Positions 51,663 to 61,459 of a DNA stretch of 64,000 bases are shown here, in pieces; the first letter of the stretch is position 1; each line of letters begins with the position of its first letter. Origin of the DNA: Psychroflexus lacisalsi (lineage in GTDB: Bacteria > Bacteroidota > Bacteroidia > Flavobacteriales > Flavobacteriaceae); contig NZ_JAIQYZ010000001.1 of assembly GCF_020164495.1 (NCBI RefSeq), forward strand, positions 682,001-746,000, in the 5' to 3' direction. The position numbers were made by a program, and so were the translations under genes. A model generated the notes under the pieces. That model was given only the letters and a program-made list of their open reading frames with translations. It did not search any database and had not been told where the DNA came from.

Positions 51663-53009
51663 TTAAATGCTTCTTTCAGTATCAAAATTTTCTATATATT
51701 CTTTCATTCTCTGAATAAATTGACCTCCAAGGGCACCATTTACAACTCTATGGTCATAACTATGTGACAAGAACATCTTATAGCGTATTCCGATAAAGTC
51801 GCCTTCTGGCGTCTCAATAACTGCTGGGACTTTTCTTATAGCGCCCAAAGCTAAAATACCAACTTGTGGTTGATTGATTATTGGTGTACCCATTACACTT
51901 CCAAAAGTTCCAACATTAGTCACCGTATAAGTTCCGCCTTGAGTTTCATCTGGTTTGAGCTTTCCCTTACGTGCTCTTCCCGCCAGATCATTCACTTTCT
52001 TGGCCATGCCAAGCAAGTTGAGTTGATCTGCATCCCTTATTACAGGAACTATAAGATTGCCGTCTGGCAAAGCAGCAGCCATTCCCAAATTGATATGTTT
52101 TTTCATAACAATCTTATCACCATCTACTGAGATATTAATTTTAGGGAAATCCTTAATGGTTTTAGCAACAACTTCCATGAAAATAGGGGTGAAGGTCAGC
52201 TTTTCGCCTTCTCTTTTTTGAAACTCATTTTTATATTTATTTCTCCAGTTCCAGACGTCTGTGACGTCCACCTCAATAAAAGACTGAACATGAGCTGAAG
52301 TTTGAGTGCTAGCAATCATATGGCTGGAAATCAATTTTCCCATTCTGCTCATTTCAATAACTTCATCCTCAGCATTTATATTTACTGGGGTGCTAACATT
52401 AGGCACAGGCTGTGTCTTTTTTGTTTCAGCAGTTTTTTCTTCCGAAGCTGTTTTTGATTTACTTTGCTGTGAGGATGTTTTACCCTCTTTTTTGTTTTTA
52501 ACGTAGGCAAGAATATCATCTTTTGTTACCCTTTCGTCCATACCAGTACCTTGAATGGCTTCAAGTTCATCGAAAGAAACGTTTTCTTTTTCAGCAATAT
52601 TTTTGACTAGAGGGGAGTAGAACCTAGATGAATCTGAGTAGTCTGCTTTTGTTCCAGCAATATTTTCAGCTTGTTTAACACTGTCTTCAACTACAGACGC
52701 AGCTTCTTCAATTTCTTCAGATTCAGATACAGAGTCATCCTCAGTATCATCACTAGAATCTTCTTCGCCTTCAACTTCTATAATGGCGACAACCTCTCCA
52801 ACTTTCACGACATCATCTATATCAAATAACTTTTCTACTAAAACGCCGTCATATTCACTTGGAACTTCAGAGTCTACCTTGTCTGTTGCAATCTCAAGGA
52901 CCGCCTCATCAGCCTCGATATTATCGCCGACTTCTTTAAGCCAACTGGTAATGGTTGCCTCAGCAACGCTTTCTCCCATTTTGGGTAACTTTAATTCTTT
53001 TTTTGCCAT
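51663..53009 (-). CDS. 2-oxoacid dehydrogenase E2 component, second copy
   Basis: A 448-residue dihydrolipoamide acyltransferase. It has a lipoyl domain with K44 in ATDKVDSEVP, an acidic linker (VEGEEDSSDDTEDDSVSESE), an E1/E3-binding domain (FYSPLVKNIAEKENVSFDEL) and a catalytic domain (FTPIFMEVVAKTIKDFPKIN onward). The active-site block reads SYDHRVVNG: H420 is present, but the usual Asp of HxxxDG is Asn424. It is clearly paralogous to the E2 at 26365, whose block is intact. No E1 is adjacent. It is likely a branched-chain or general 2-oxoacid dehydrogenase E2. Confidence 0.92.
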   Translation of the reverse strand: MAKKELKLPKMGESVAEATITSWLKEVGDNIEADEAVLEIATDKVDSEVPSEYDGVLVEKLFDIDDVVKVGEVVAIIEVEGEEDSSDDTEDDSVSESEEIEEAASVVEDSVKQAENIAGTKADYSDSSRFYSPLVKNIAEKENVSFDELEAIQGTGMDERVTKDDILAYVKNKKEGKTSSQQSKSKTASEEKTAETKKTQPVPNVSTPVNINAEDEVIEMSRMGKLISSHMIASTQTSAHVQSFIEVDVTDVWNWRNKYKNEFQKREGEKLTFTPIFMEVVAKTIKDFPKINISVDGDKIVMKKHINLGMAAALPDGNLIVPVIRDADQLNLLGMAKKVNDLAGRARKGKLKPDETQGGTYTVTNVGTFGSVMGTPIINQPQVGILALGAIRKVPAVIETPEGDFIGIRYKMFLSHSYDHRVVNGALGGQFIQRMKEYIENFDTERSI

Positions 53010-53093
53010 ATATGTAACCTAAAAGGTGTTTTTGTATTTCAGATTGCAAATTTAGTAAAATTAAGCTAGTTATATTCCTAAGTTCTTACCTTC

Positions 53094-54209
53094 TTAACTT
53101 AGGTCAATAACTTCGCCTTTCAGATACTTACTTTCGCTTCCTATTATAAAATTATAATTTCTCGGTTTTATTCTATAAGCATTATTCTTAGACTTAAGAT
53201 TAGTCATGATATTTATACAATCTCTGTATTGTAAGTAATTAGAGTCAATTATGATAAACGAATTTTCCACTTCTGATGTTATTTTTGAAGAAACCTTTAT
53301 TTTAGAATTCAATCGGTTTGCAACTTTATTTCTCAAACATTTACTTTCAGAAACCAAGAGGGTTTCTTTAAATGTTTGTTTCCTATTTTTTATAGATTTA
53401 AGCTTTATTCTCTCTAAAGCCATAGTTAGTTTGAGAATCTGTTTTACCAGACTAAAGGATGTTTTATAATTCTTGAAGTGCTTTTTGTAAAAAATGTACA
53501 TTGCTTCATAAAATCGATTAACATACAATTGGTCCTTGATTGTGCTTTCACCTTTAAAATGTAAAACTTTTACAGAACCCAAGTAGTAGTTTTGGAAGCC
53601 AGCCTTGAGAATTCTGTAACTTAAGTCAATATCTTCCCCATACATAAAGTAATCTTCATCAAATCCTCCAATATTTAGATATACTTCAGTTTTCATAAAC
53701 ATAAATGCTCCGACCAATATATCAGTAGATCCTTTATCTTCTTTTTTTAATTTAAAATTATAATAGGACGAAGAGTTTCCGGTTAGTTTCTTTAGAGCAA
53801 CTCTTGGTGTAGGTATATTCCGTTTACTTTCTTTAAGAAATTTCCCTGAACCATCGATCAATTGGACGCCTACAGCTCCGGGTTTTTTCAATTCTTGATA
53901 ATATTTTAAAAGATTTTCGAAGCAATCTTCAGGAACAACGGTATCTGGATTTAGGATGCAAAGAAATTCTCCCTGAGCTTTTTTTACACCTATATTATTT
54001 CCTTTGGAAAATCCTAAATTTTCTTTATTACTAATTAGTCGTACTTCAGGAAAGTTTTTTCTTACTAATTCGCAACTTGCGTCCAAAGATTTATTATCTA
54101 CAACAATAATTTCAGCTTCGATATTTTCAATTGATTTAGTAACGCTATCTAGGCAGAGCATCAAATGATGAGGTACTTTGTAGTTTAGAATAACAATGGA
54201 AAGTTTCAA
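53094..54209 (-). CDS. Family 2 glycosyltransferase
   Basis: A 371-residue GT-A fold glycosyltransferase. It has LSIVILNYKVPHHLMLCLDS, AEIIVVDNKSLDASCELVRK, GEFLCILNPDTVVPEDCFEN (DxD-like) and GGFDEDYFMYGEDIDLSYRI (GED motif). This is the rhamnosyltransferase/WcaA-type GT2 subgroup used for cell-surface polysaccharide. The C-terminal 100 residues are more variable and basic, with no membrane helix. recR is immediately upstream on the same strand. The acceptor is unknown. Confidence 0.88.
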   Translation of the reverse strand: MKLSIVILNYKVPHHLMLCLDSVTKSIENIEAEIIVVDNKSLDASCELVRKNFPEVRLISNKENLGFSKGNNIGVKKAQGEFLCILNPDTVVPEDCFENLLKYYQELKKPGAVGVQLIDGSGKFLKESKRNIPTPRVALKKLTGNSSSYYNFKLKKEDKGSTDILVGAFMFMKTEVYLNIGGFDEDYFMYGEDIDLSYRILKAGFQNYYLGSVKVLHFKGESTIKDQLYVNRFYEAMYIFYKKHFKNYKTSFSLVKQILKLTMALERIKLKSIKNRKQTFKETLLVSESKCLRNKVANRLNSKIKVSSKITSEVENSFIIIDSNYLQYRDCINIMTNLKSKNNAYRIKPRNYNFIIGSESKYLKGEVIDLS

Positions 54210-54214
54210 AAAGA

Positions 54215-54838
54215 TTAGTTTTTTAATGAATTTTCAAATGGAACTCTTTGTAAAATACTTCTTCCTAAAGTAATTTCATCTGCATATTCCAATTCATCTC
54301 CTATTGAAATTCCTCTGGCTATTGTAGAGGTCTTTAATTCTCGTTTTGAGGATTGTATCTGTTTATAAATATAAAAGTTGGTTGTGTCACCCTCCATAGT
54401 GCTGCTTAAAGCAAAAATAATTTCCTTGACCTTACCTGTTTTTACTTTGGTTACTAAAGTTTCTATATTCAACTGATTTGGTCCAACCCCGTCCATGGGA
54501 CTTATTTTACCTCCTAAAACGTGATAAATTCCTTTGTATTGTTCTGTATTTTCAATTGCCATAACATCCCTTATATCTTCAACAACACATATAATGGATT
54601 GATCCCTAGATTGGTTTTTGCAAATACCACAAAGATCTTGGTCTGAGATGTTATGACAGCTTTTACATTGTTTGACTTTCGTTTTTAAATCGACTAAAGC
54701 GGTTGCAAGATCTGTAGTTTGAGCTTGCGGTTGCTTCAATAGGTGTAAAGCTAGTCGAAGTGCAGTCCGCTTACCTATTCCCGGTAACAGCGAAATCTCT
54801 TCAATCGCCTTTTCAAGATACTTTGATGAAAACTCCAT
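54215..54838 (-). CDS. recR: Recombination mediator protein RecR
   Basis: A 207-residue DNA-repair protein that loads RecA with RecO. It has the helix-hairpin-helix [20 protein letters not shown], a four-cysteine zinc finger ([18 protein letters not shown]), a TOPRIM domain starting [17 protein letters not shown] with [19 protein letters not shown], and the late [20 protein letters not shown]. Length is normal. The glycosyltransferase gene begins five bases after its stop. Confidence 0.96.
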   Translation of the reverse strand: MEFSSKYLEKAIEEISLLPGIGKRTALRLALHLLKQPQAQTTDLATALVDLKTKVKQCKSCHNISDQDLCGICKNQSRDQSIICVVEDIRDVMAIENTEQYKGIYHVLGGKISPMDGVGPNQLNIETLVTKVKTGKVKEIIFALSSTMEGDTTNFYIYKQIQSSKRELKTSTIARGISIGDELEYADEITLGRSILQRVPFENSLKN

Positions 54839-54922
54839 ACCGGGCTAAAATACAATTTTGAGTCTTCTTTTTATAAAAATCTTAAATAAACATTTGTATT
54901 TTCGCCTGCCAAAATAAAATGT

Positions 54923-56377
54923 ATGCAGGCTTACCAGATTTTACTTCTTGTTTTAGCTTATTTCGTTGTCCTTATTTTAATTTCATTTTTAACCAATAAA
55001 AGCGGAAGTAATTCTGAGTTTTTTCAGGCCAATAAGCAATCTCCATGGTATCTCGTTGCTTTTGGGATGATAGGTGCGTCACTTAGTGGGGTCACTTTCA
55101 TTTCAATCCCTGGTACAGTAGCTTTCAGTAGCTTTAGTTATTTTCAAGTTGTACTCGGTTATACCATTGGATATGCTGTAATAAGTCTTGTGCTTATGCC
55201 TCTATATTATAGGCTCAATCTTACTTCTATCTACACTTACTTAGATTCCCGTTATGGCAATTATGCCTATAAGACTGGGGCTTCCTATTTTATCCTTTCA
55301 AGGATAGTGGGTGCTAGTTTCAGGCTTTTTTTGGTGGCAAATGTTCTTCAGCTCATAGTTTTTGATGCATTAGGCATTCCTTATTATGTAACTGTAAGCA
55401 TTACTATATTACTAATCTGGCTGTATACATTCAGAAGTGGAATAAAAACTATAGTATGGACAGATACTTTGCAAACGCTATTTATGCTTATAGCCTTGGG
55501 TATTTCTATTTATTTTATTTCAGACGCTTTACAGGTAGAAAGTTTATGGATTTACTTAGGGACTCACGATAACTTTCAAATTTTCTTTTTTGAAGATTAT
55601 AAAAGTTCAGACTTCTTCTTCAAACAATTTATATCTGGAATGTTTATCGCGATAGTTATGACAGGTCTTGATCAGGACATGATGCAAAAAAACTTAACCT
55701 GCAGAACTCTTAAAGATGCTCAAAAAAATATCTTCTGGTTTACGCTGGTTTTGACTGTGGTCAACTTTTTATTTTTGCTCCTAGGTTTACTCCTTACCGA
55801 TTATGCAGATTTGGTTGGAATTTCAGAGACAAGGGATGATTTATTTCCAGCAGTGGCAACTTCTGGTGTACTAGGTGTAGCTGTAGCAATCACCTTCATA
55901 TTAGGTCTTGTAGCAGCGGCTTATTCGAGTGCAGACAGCGCGTTAACTTCGCTTACAACTTCTATAAGTATTGATATACTTAATATCGAAGATAGATATT
56001 CTGTAGCCTCTCAAACCAAAGTGAGAAAATATATTCATGTTCTAATTTCTCTAGTTCTTATTGTTGTGATGATGATTTTTAAATATGCAATCGCAGATAA
56101 GAGTGTTATCAATAAGTTATTTGAATTTGCTGGATACACCTATGGTCCACTTTTAGGACTGTATGCTTTTGGATTGTTTACCAAATGGATAGTTAAGGAT
56201 AGATGGATACCGATTGTAGCGATTCTGTCACCTATTCTTTCTTATATTATCAGTAGTTTAAGCTTAGCTTACCTGAACTTTGAATTTGGCTTCTTTATTC
56301 TGATTTTGAATGGTTTGCTAACCTTTCTTGGCTTAATATTGATTTGTAGCCAGAAGAACCAGAGTACAGGCATTTAA
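54923..56377 (+). CDS. Sodium/solute symporter (SSS family)
   Basis: A 484-residue inner-membrane transporter with 13 predicted helices. It has SEFFQANKQSPWYLVAFGMI, GASLSGVTFISIPGTVAFSS, GYAVISLVLMPLYYRLNLTS, YTYLDSRYGNYAYKTGASYF and FILGLVAAAYSSADSALTSL (the conserved late SSS motif). It resembles the subgroup of flavobacterial SSS permeases without a histidine kinase domain. The solute cannot be assigned. Its 3' end overlaps the convergent CoA-binding protein gene by 45 bases. Confidence 0.92.
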   Translation: MQAYQILLLVLAYFVVLILISFLTNKSGSNSEFFQANKQSPWYLVAFGMIGASLSGVTFISIPGTVAFSSFSYFQVVLGYTIGYAVISLVLMPLYYRLNLTSIYTYLDSRYGNYAYKTGASYFILSRIVGASFRLFLVANVLQLIVFDALGIPYYVTVSITILLIWLYTFRSGIKTIVWTDTLQTLFMLIALGISIYFISDALQVESLWIYLGTHDNFQIFFFEDYKSSDFFFKQFISGMFIAIVMTGLDQDMMQKNLTCRTLKDAQKNIFWFTLVLTVVNFLFLLLGLLLTDYADLVGISETRDDLFPAVATSGVLGVAVAITFILGLVAAAYSSADSALTSLTTSISIDILNIEDRYSVASQTKVRKYIHVLISLVLIVVMMIFKYAIADKSVINKLFEFAGYTYGPLLGLYAFGLFTKWIVKDRWIPIVAILSPILSYIISSLSLAYLNFEFGFFILILNGLLTFLGLILICSQKNQSTGI

Positions 56378-56695
56378 AGTTTTGATTCCTGCCTTTTCAA
56401 GTTTATCTTGAAGCTCAAAGCTTTCTGTACCAGGATTAAAAATTACTCGCTTAGGACAAAGTTCAAGTAGAAAGTCTTCGTATTGTTTTTGATGATTGGG
56501 ATTCAGATATAAGGTAACAGTATCAACTTTCTTATCTGTTGAAATTTTAGTCTGTATCTCAACACCTTTTACTTCACCTTTCCGTTTGCCAAGAGCAATA
56601 ACGGCTTTGTTATTCTGCAACAAAGCACGAATAGCTTTATTGGAATATCTACTTGGATTTTCTGAAGCGCCAATGACAAGAGTTATGCTTTTCAT
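56333..56695 (-). CDS. CoA-binding domain protein
   Basis: A 120-residue Rossmann-fold protein of the YccU-like CoA-binding family. ITLVIGASENPSRYSNKAIR, ALLQNNKAVIALGKRKGEVK, DTVTLYLNPNHQKQYEDFLL and LCPKRVIFNPGTESFELQDK match the family. Metabolic role is unknown. The gene overlaps the symporter gene by 45 bases in antisense, so both C-termini are encoded by the same DNA. Confidence 0.87.
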   Translation of the reverse strand: MKSITLVIGASENPSRYSNKAIRALLQNNKAVIALGKRKGEVKGVEIQTKISTDKKVDTVTLYLNPNHQKQYEDFLLELCPKRVIFNPGTESFELQDKLEKAGIKTLNACTLVLLATNQY

Positions 56696-56842
56696 TCCTT
56701 TTTTCTTTTTTGTTGAACAATGCTTTAGCTTTGATTATCAATGTGTTAAACTGTGTTAATGATTGTAACAATACACCCTTTTATGCGTTTAACTAATAAA
56801 ATATTGTTTGTTTGGATTAGCCTCTAGTAAACTCATTTTATA

Positions 56843-56872
56843 AAAAAAGGTAGTCTTTAAGATTACCTTTTT
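56843..56872 (-). terminator. Terminator after the DUF192 gene
   Basis: On the minus strand AAAAAAGGTAATCTTAAAGA then CTACCTTTTTTT forms a stem of about 13 bases with one mismatch and a U-run, directly abutting the stop codon at 56872-56874. Confidence 0.75.
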
Positions 56873-57354
56873 TAGTATAAAATAATTTGATTACCTCTTT
56901 CAAGTGATAATTTATCAACAGAACCAGCATTTAATTCAAGAACGTAAATCGAAGGAACTTCAGAAGGAATAAGTTCTTCAGATAGCGGTGTGGTATTTAA
57001 ATTAAAATCTACAATTTCTAGGTTTTTATTAAAATAAATCAAGTCAAGTGGGAGGTAAGTGTTTTTCATATAAAATGAGGGTCTCAGCTTTTCAGTCTCA
57101 TAGATAAAAAGCATCCCTTGATTAGATTCCATTTTTTTTCTATGCATTAATCCCGTTTCTTTTTCATAATCAGATTTAGCTAATTCAATTTTGAAAACAG
57201 GAGACAATGTATCTTTGTTTTTAATAAACTTTAGAAGCGTATCATTTTTAAATTGAATTTCTCTTGTAAGATTTTGATCTTGTTTTTTTTCAGATTGACA
57301 AGATATTGCAAGTAAGATCAAGCTTAACCTAAAAATTATTTTAAACAACTTCAC
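56872..57354 (-). CDS. DUF192 family lipoprotein
   Basis: A 160-residue protein with a lipoprotein signal peptide (FKIIFRLSLILLAISC, Cys at 19). It then has the DUF192 fold: KIELAKSDYEKETGLMHRKK, QGMLFIYETEKLRPSFYMKN, TYLPLDLIYFNKNLEIVDFN and YVLELNAGSVDKLSLERGNQ. The family's function is not established. Its start lies within the 3' end of lgt, overlapping by 14 bases, so the two genes are translationally coupled. Confidence 0.9.
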   Translation of the reverse strand: MKLFKIIFRLSLILLAISCQSEKKQDQNLTREIQFKNDTLLKFIKNKDTLSPVFKIELAKSDYEKETGLMHRKKMESNQGMLFIYETEKLRPSFYMKNTYLPLDLIYFNKNLEIVDFNLNTTPLSEELIPSEVPSIYVLELNAGSVDKLSLERGNQIILY

Positions 57355-58171
57355 TTTTTTGAGATGTTTTATTCGAAAAATAAATGATTCCTAAACCAAT
57401 TATAATCATAGGAATACTCAATAATTGTCCAGTGTTGAATAACCAGTCTGCCCTTTCCGCTACTTGAGGTTCCTTGACATACTCTACCAAAAATCGAATA
57501 GTCCATAGTAAAGTAAAAAATATTCCGAAAAGAACACCTTTCTTTTGTTTGAGGTTAGTTTTCCAAAAAAGCAAAGATAAAACTCCGAAAAGAATCAAAT
57601 ATGAAACAGATTCATACAACTGAGCGGGATGTCTGGGGAAGCTTTCTCCCAATTGCACAAATATGACTCCGAAGTCTGAACCTGTTGCTTTACCGACGAT
57701 TTCAGAATTCAAAAAATTTCCAATTCTAACAAATACAGCACCTAAAGCTACAGGAATTGTTATACGGTCAAGAATCCAAAAGATAGATTTTTTTGTTACA
57801 TTCTTGCTGTAAAAGTACATTCCAATGGCAATACCAATAGCTGCACCGTGACTGGCAAGACCTCTAAAACCTGTAAATTCAATATCCGGAACAAAGCTTA
57901 CAGGTAGGAAAACCGATAGTGGATCCTCGAGAAATAATTCTGGCTGATAGAAGATGACGTGACCCAATCTTGCTCCAGCAAGCGTAGAAATTATGGTGTA
58001 AATTAGAAGCTTATCCAGCTTTTCTAATGAAATACCTTCGTGAATAAATATTCGCTTTGAAATATAAAATCCACCACCAAAAGCAATGAGAAACATTAAA
58101 CTGTAATACCTGAGAGTTAGAATTCCTAGGTCGATTCCCAAAGAGGGATCCCATTGGATAGCTTGGAACAT
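57341..58171 (-). CDS. lgt: Prolipoprotein diacylglyceryl transferase
   Basis: A 276-residue inner-membrane enzyme with seven helices that adds diacylglycerol to prolipoproteins. It has YSLMFLIAFGGGFYISKRIF, FRGLASHGAAIGIAIGMYFY (His of the active site), GAVFVRIGNFLNSEIVGKAT (Lgt signature) and SFPRHPAQLYESVSYLILFG (RHPxQLYE). Length is normal. It is followed by the DUF192 lipoprotein gene, itself a likely substrate. Confidence 0.95.
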   Translation of the reverse strand: MFQAIQWDPSLGIDLGILTLRYYSLMFLIAFGGGFYISKRIFIHEGISLEKLDKLLIYTIISTLAGARLGHVIFYQPELFLEDPLSVFLPVSFVPDIEFTGFRGLASHGAAIGIAIGMYFYSKNVTKKSIFWILDRITIPVALGAVFVRIGNFLNSEIVGKATGSDFGVIFVQLGESFPRHPAQLYESVSYLILFGVLSLLFWKTNLKQKKGVLFGIFFTLLWTIRFLVEYVKEPQVAERADWLFNTGQLLSIPMIIIGLGIIYFSNKTSQKSEVV

Positions 58172-58219
58172 GCTTAAATTATTTGAGGGCTAATATACAG
58201 AATATTGAAATGTTCACCT

Positions 58220-58465
58220 CTAATCTGATTCTTTTTTAGGCTTCGGGACTGGATCATAACCAGATTTTCCCCAGGGATGACATTTTGAAATTCTTACAGC
58301 ACTTAGATAAAAGCCCTTGATCACCCCATGGGTTTCAAATGCTTCAATAGCATAATGTGAGCAGGTTGGTTGAAACCTGCAACTAGGCCCTAATAGAGGG
58401 GATATGATCCATTGATAAAGCTTGATGAGAACTAAAAAAGGAAAAATCAATAATTTACGCCACAT
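58220..58465 (-). CDS. yidD: Membrane protein insertion efficiency factor YidD
   Basis: An 81-residue protein. It has [40 protein letters not shown] and [20 protein letters not shown]. The cysteine pattern CRFxPTCSxYA and CHPW are family hallmarks. It assists membrane protein insertion at the YidC/Sec site. cysS starts three bases upstream on the same strand, so cysS and yidD are probably cotranscribed. Confidence 0.95.
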   Translation of the reverse strand: MWRKLLIFPFLVLIKLYQWIISPLLGPSCRFQPTCSHYAIEAFETHGVIKGFYLSAVRISKCHPWGKSGYDPVPKPKKESD

Positions 58466-58468
58466 TGA

Positions 58469-59962
58469 TTAAGATTGAATCTCAAAAGTAGTTCCTTCTC
58501 GACTGTCTTTCAACTCCACTTTCATTTCTAAAAGTTTATCACGTATCTTATCACTAGTTTCAAAATTTTTATTGAGTCGGGCATGATTTCTCATCTCAAT
58601 TAAGAAATGAATAAGCTCTTCAAAATCGTTTGTATTGTCTTTCGATTTTGAATTATTTTCTCCATCTTCAAGTCCCATGACATCAAAAATAAAGTCTTTC
58701 ATGGTTTTATCTAGCAAATCGATATGTTCTTGAGTGAATTTTATTCGATTCGCTTTGGCTAGATTAATTTGTTTCACAGCTTCAAAAAGATGGGCAATTA
58801 AAATCGGACTGTTAAAGTCATCATTCATCGCTTCATAACATTTCTTTCTCCATTCTGAAACATCAAAATCTGAAGACTTTGAGGCTTTAATTGACTTTAA
58901 AGTTTCAAGACTATCCATCAATTTATTGAATCCTTTTTCTGAGGCGGATAAAGCTTCATCGGAAAAGTCAAGAATGCTTCTATAGTTGGCCTGAAGCATG
59001 AAAAATCGAACTACAGGTGCTGTATACGCTTTTGATAGATTTTCGTTTTCTCCTGTAAAAAGTTCTCTAGGTAAGATATTGTTGCCAGTACTTTTAGACA
59101 TCTTCTTACCATTTAATGTCAACATATTGGCATGCATCCAATAGTTAACAGGATCCTTTCCAGTGGAAGCATGGCCTTGAGCAATTTCACACTCATGGTG
59201 AGGAAACTTCAAATCCATTCCACCGCCATGAATATCAAATTGATCACCAAGATACTTGGAGCTCATTACGGTACATTCCAGATGCCATCCTGGAAAACCT
59301 ATTCCCCATGGTGAGGGCCAGCGCATGATGTGCTGAGGTTCTGCTTTTTTCCAAAGCGCAAAATCCTGAGGGTTTTTTTTATCAGATTGGCCGGCAAGCT
59401 CTCTAGTATTCGAGATAAGATCCTCGATTTTTCTTCCGCTTAACTTTCCGTAATGTTGAGATTCATTGTATTTCATCACATCAAAGTACACATTACCTTT
59501 TACTTCGTAGGCCAGTCCTTTATCAAGTATGGTTTTTATAGTTTCAATTTGCTCAATAATATGCCCTGTAGCTGTAGGCTCAATACTAGGAGGTAGGTTA
59601 TTGAATTTTTGAAGGATTTGATGAAAATCAACACTGTATTTTTGAACCACTTCCATTGGCTCAATTTCCATTAATTTAGCTTTTTTCGCGATTCTATCTT
59701 CTCCTTCTTCACCATCATTTTCCAAATGACCAGCATCTGTAATATTTCTTACATACCTTATTTTATAACCTAAGTGCTTCAGGTAACGAAACACCAAATC
59801 AAAAGAGATAAAAGTCCTGCAATTTCCTAAATGAACATTGCTATATACGGTAGGACCGCAGACATACATGCCGACGTAGCCTTCAGTTATAGGTTTAAAC
59901 TCTTCTTTTTCTCCTGAAATAGAATTATAAATCTTTAAGGATTGATGCTTATATAAAGCCAT
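58469..59962 (-). CDS. cysS: Cysteine--tRNA ligase
   Basis: A 497-residue class I synthetase charging tRNA-Cys. It has [20 protein letters not shown] (the CGPTVY zinc cysteine and HLGN form of HIGH), [40 protein letters not shown] and [13 protein letters not shown] (KMSKS). The C-terminal helix bundle is present. It lies between folE (3-base gap) and yidD. No anomaly. Confidence 0.97.
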   Translation of the reverse strand: MALYKHQSLKIYNSISGEKEEFKPITEGYVGMYVCGPTVYSNVHLGNCRTFISFDLVFRYLKHLGYKIRYVRNITDAGHLENDGEEGEDRIAKKAKLMEIEPMEVVQKYSVDFHQILQKFNNLPPSIEPTATGHIIEQIETIKTILDKGLAYEVKGNVYFDVMKYNESQHYGKLSGRKIEDLISNTRELAGQSDKKNPQDFALWKKAEPQHIMRWPSPWGIGFPGWHLECTVMSSKYLGDQFDIHGGGMDLKFPHHECEIAQGHASTGKDPVNYWMHANMLTLNGKKMSKSTGNNILPRELFTGENENLSKAYTAPVVRFFMLQANYRSILDFSDEALSASEKGFNKLMDSLETLKSIKASKSSDFDVSEWRKKCYEAMNDDFNSPILIAHLFEAVKQINLAKANRIKFTQEHIDLLDKTMKDFIFDVMGLEDGENNSKSKDNTNDFEELIHFLIEMRNHARLNKNFETSDKIRDKLLEMKVELKDSREGTTFEIQS

Positions 59963-59965
59963 TAG

Positions 59966-60643
59966 TTAAAATTTAGTTTCCAAATTTATATAATTGAGAA
60001 GCTCTTTCCTCACATTCTCGTCTTTGAATTTTCCTCCAAACTCGCTCGTTACAGTGCTACTTTCTATGTCGTTGATACCACGGCTATTGACGCAAAGGTG
60101 TTTGGCATCAATGATACATGCTACATCCTCAGTTTCCAAAGCCTTTTGTAGCTCTTTGACCACTTGCATGGTAAGCCTTTCCTGAACCTGTGGTCGTTTA
60201 GCGAAGTAATTGACGATTCTATTCATTTTGGAAAGTCCTACAACTCTTCCGCTAGATATGTAGGCGACGTGAGCTCTTCCAATAATTGGTAAAAGGTGGT
60301 GTTCACAAGTAGAATAGACCGTAATGTTCTTTTCCACGAGCATTTCACCGTATTTGTAATTATTCTCAAAAGTTGATGCTTTAGGTTTTTTCTCAGGGTT
60401 TAAACCTCCAAAAATTTCGTTCACGTACATCTTAGCCACTCGTTTGGGAGTACCCATCAAGCTGTCATCTGTCATATCCATACCCAATGTATGCATGATT
60501 TCATAGACGTGACCTTTTATTTTTTCAATCTTTTCATCCTCTGTCATATCAAAAGCGTCGTTTCTTACCGGGTTTTCGTAAGATGTAGCTATATGATTAT
60601 CGCCGATTTCTTCTGTAAATTCTTTATTTTTTTGTTCGCTCAT
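59966..60643 (-). CDS. folE: GTP cyclohydrolase I
   Basis: A 225-residue enzyme that makes 7,8-dihydroneopterin triphosphate, the first step of folate synthesis. It has STCEHHLLPIIGRAHVAYIS (zinc Cys and His), GTPKRVAKMYVNEIFGGLNP, RVVGLSKMNRIVNYFAKRPQ and DAKHLCVNSRGINDIESSTV (second zinc Cys). The first 35 residues are a non-conserved extension. Normal type IA. It is transcribed with cysS. Confidence 0.96.
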   Translation of the reverse strand: MSEQKNKEFTEEIGDNHIATSYENPVRNDAFDMTEDEKIEKIKGHVYEIMHTLGMDMTDDSLMGTPKRVAKMYVNEIFGGLNPEKKPKASTFENNYKYGEMLVEKNITVYSTCEHHLLPIIGRAHVAYISSGRVVGLSKMNRIVNYFAKRPQVQERLTMQVVKELQKALETEDVACIIDAKHLCVNSRGINDIESSTVTSEFGGKFKDENVRKELLNYINLETKF

Positions 60644-60771
60644 TTCTTAAAAATTAGTAATCGCGAAGATAGCCTTTCTTTAATTTTTGACACTCAAACT
60701 TTTTTTCTTTGTATAACTTTACGTTATAAATTAACTAAGCTTTTGTATTTATTCTGAATTTGAATTTGTTA

Positions 60772-61284
60772 TTAATAATGTAAAAGTGAATTTACTTTAG
60801 CCTTAGGAAGAAGTTTTCTGCCTTCAAGAAAGTCCAATTCAATGATAAAATTGATATGAACTAGTTCACCTCCAAGTTTTTCAATAAGCTTACAGGCAGC
60901 AGAAGCTGTACCTCCTGTAGCAAGTAAATCATCATGAAGCAGAATGCGTTCTCCTTTTTGAATAGAGTCTTCGTGTATTTCGATGGTATCACTTCCATAT
61001 TCTAGATCGTAGGATTGAGAAATGGTTTCAGAAGGAAGTTTCCCTGGTTTACGAATAGGTATAAATCCTACTCCAAGTTCTTTGGCTAGAAGCATTCCAA
61101 ATAAAAATCCGCGAGACTCTATGCCGATGACCTTGTCAATAGGTTTACCTTCCAGGCCTTTAATCAATTCCGAAACTGCAAAATCAGAAGCTTTCGGGTC
61201 CATAAGTAGGGGGGTGATGTCTTTATAAGAGATGCCTCCCATAGGGAAATCTTCGATAGTTCTTATATAATTGGTGAGTTGCAT
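60772..61284 (-). CDS. apt: Adenine phosphoribosyltransferase
   Basis: A 170-residue purine-salvage enzyme converting adenine and PRPP to AMP. It has TIEDFPMGGISYKDITPLLM, KVIGIESRGFLFGMLLAKEL, GVGFIPIRKPGKLPSETISQ and RILLHDDLLATGGTASAACK (PRPP loop, here with a Leu between the acidic pair and ATGGT). Length is normal. It is single-gene, reading away from the tRNA-Arg gene. Confidence 0.96.
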   Translation of the reverse strand: MQLTNYIRTIEDFPMGGISYKDITPLLMDPKASDFAVSELIKGLEGKPIDKVIGIESRGFLFGMLLAKELGVGFIPIRKPGKLPSETISQSYDLEYGSDTIEIHEDSIQKGERILLHDDLLATGGTASAACKLIEKLGGELVHINFIIELDFLEGRKLLPKAKVNSLLHY

Positions 61285-61302
61285 GATAATTATGATTTAA
61301 TG

Positions 61303-61333
61303 TTTGGTAAAAGTATAAAAAGAAATATATTTG
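61303..61333 (+). promoter_or_regulatory. Promoter of tRNA-Arg
   Basis: TTTG (61303-61306), 19 bases, TATATTTG (61326-61333). An exact match to the Bacteroidota promoter, 12 bases before the tRNA. Confidence 0.85.
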
Positions 61334-61345
61334 CAATCCCAAAAA

Positions 61346-61419
61346 GGCCTCGTGGCGCAACTGAATAGCGCATCTGATTACGGCTCAGAAGGTTGCAGGT
61401 TTGAATCCTGCCGAGGTCA
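61346..61419 (+). tRNA. tRNA-Arg (ACG)
   Basis: A 74-nucleotide tRNA. The acceptor GGCCTCG pairs with CGAGGTC (one G-U), discriminator A. The anticodon stem TCTGA/TCAGA encloses the loop TTACGGC, anticodon ACG (A34 normally becomes inosine). The T arm GCAGG-TTTGAAT-CCTGC is standard. CCA is not encoded. A consensus promoter and an intrinsic terminator flank it. Confidence 0.96.
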
Positions 61420-61433
61420 CAGAATTGATACTT

Positions 61434-61459
61434 AAACCCCTGTAAATCAGGGGTTTTTT
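61434..61459 (+). terminator. Terminator after tRNA-Arg
   Basis: AAACCCCTG (61434-61442), five-base loop, CAGGGGTTT (61448-61456) then TTT. A perfect nine-base stem with U-run, 14 bases after the tRNA. Confidence 0.85.
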
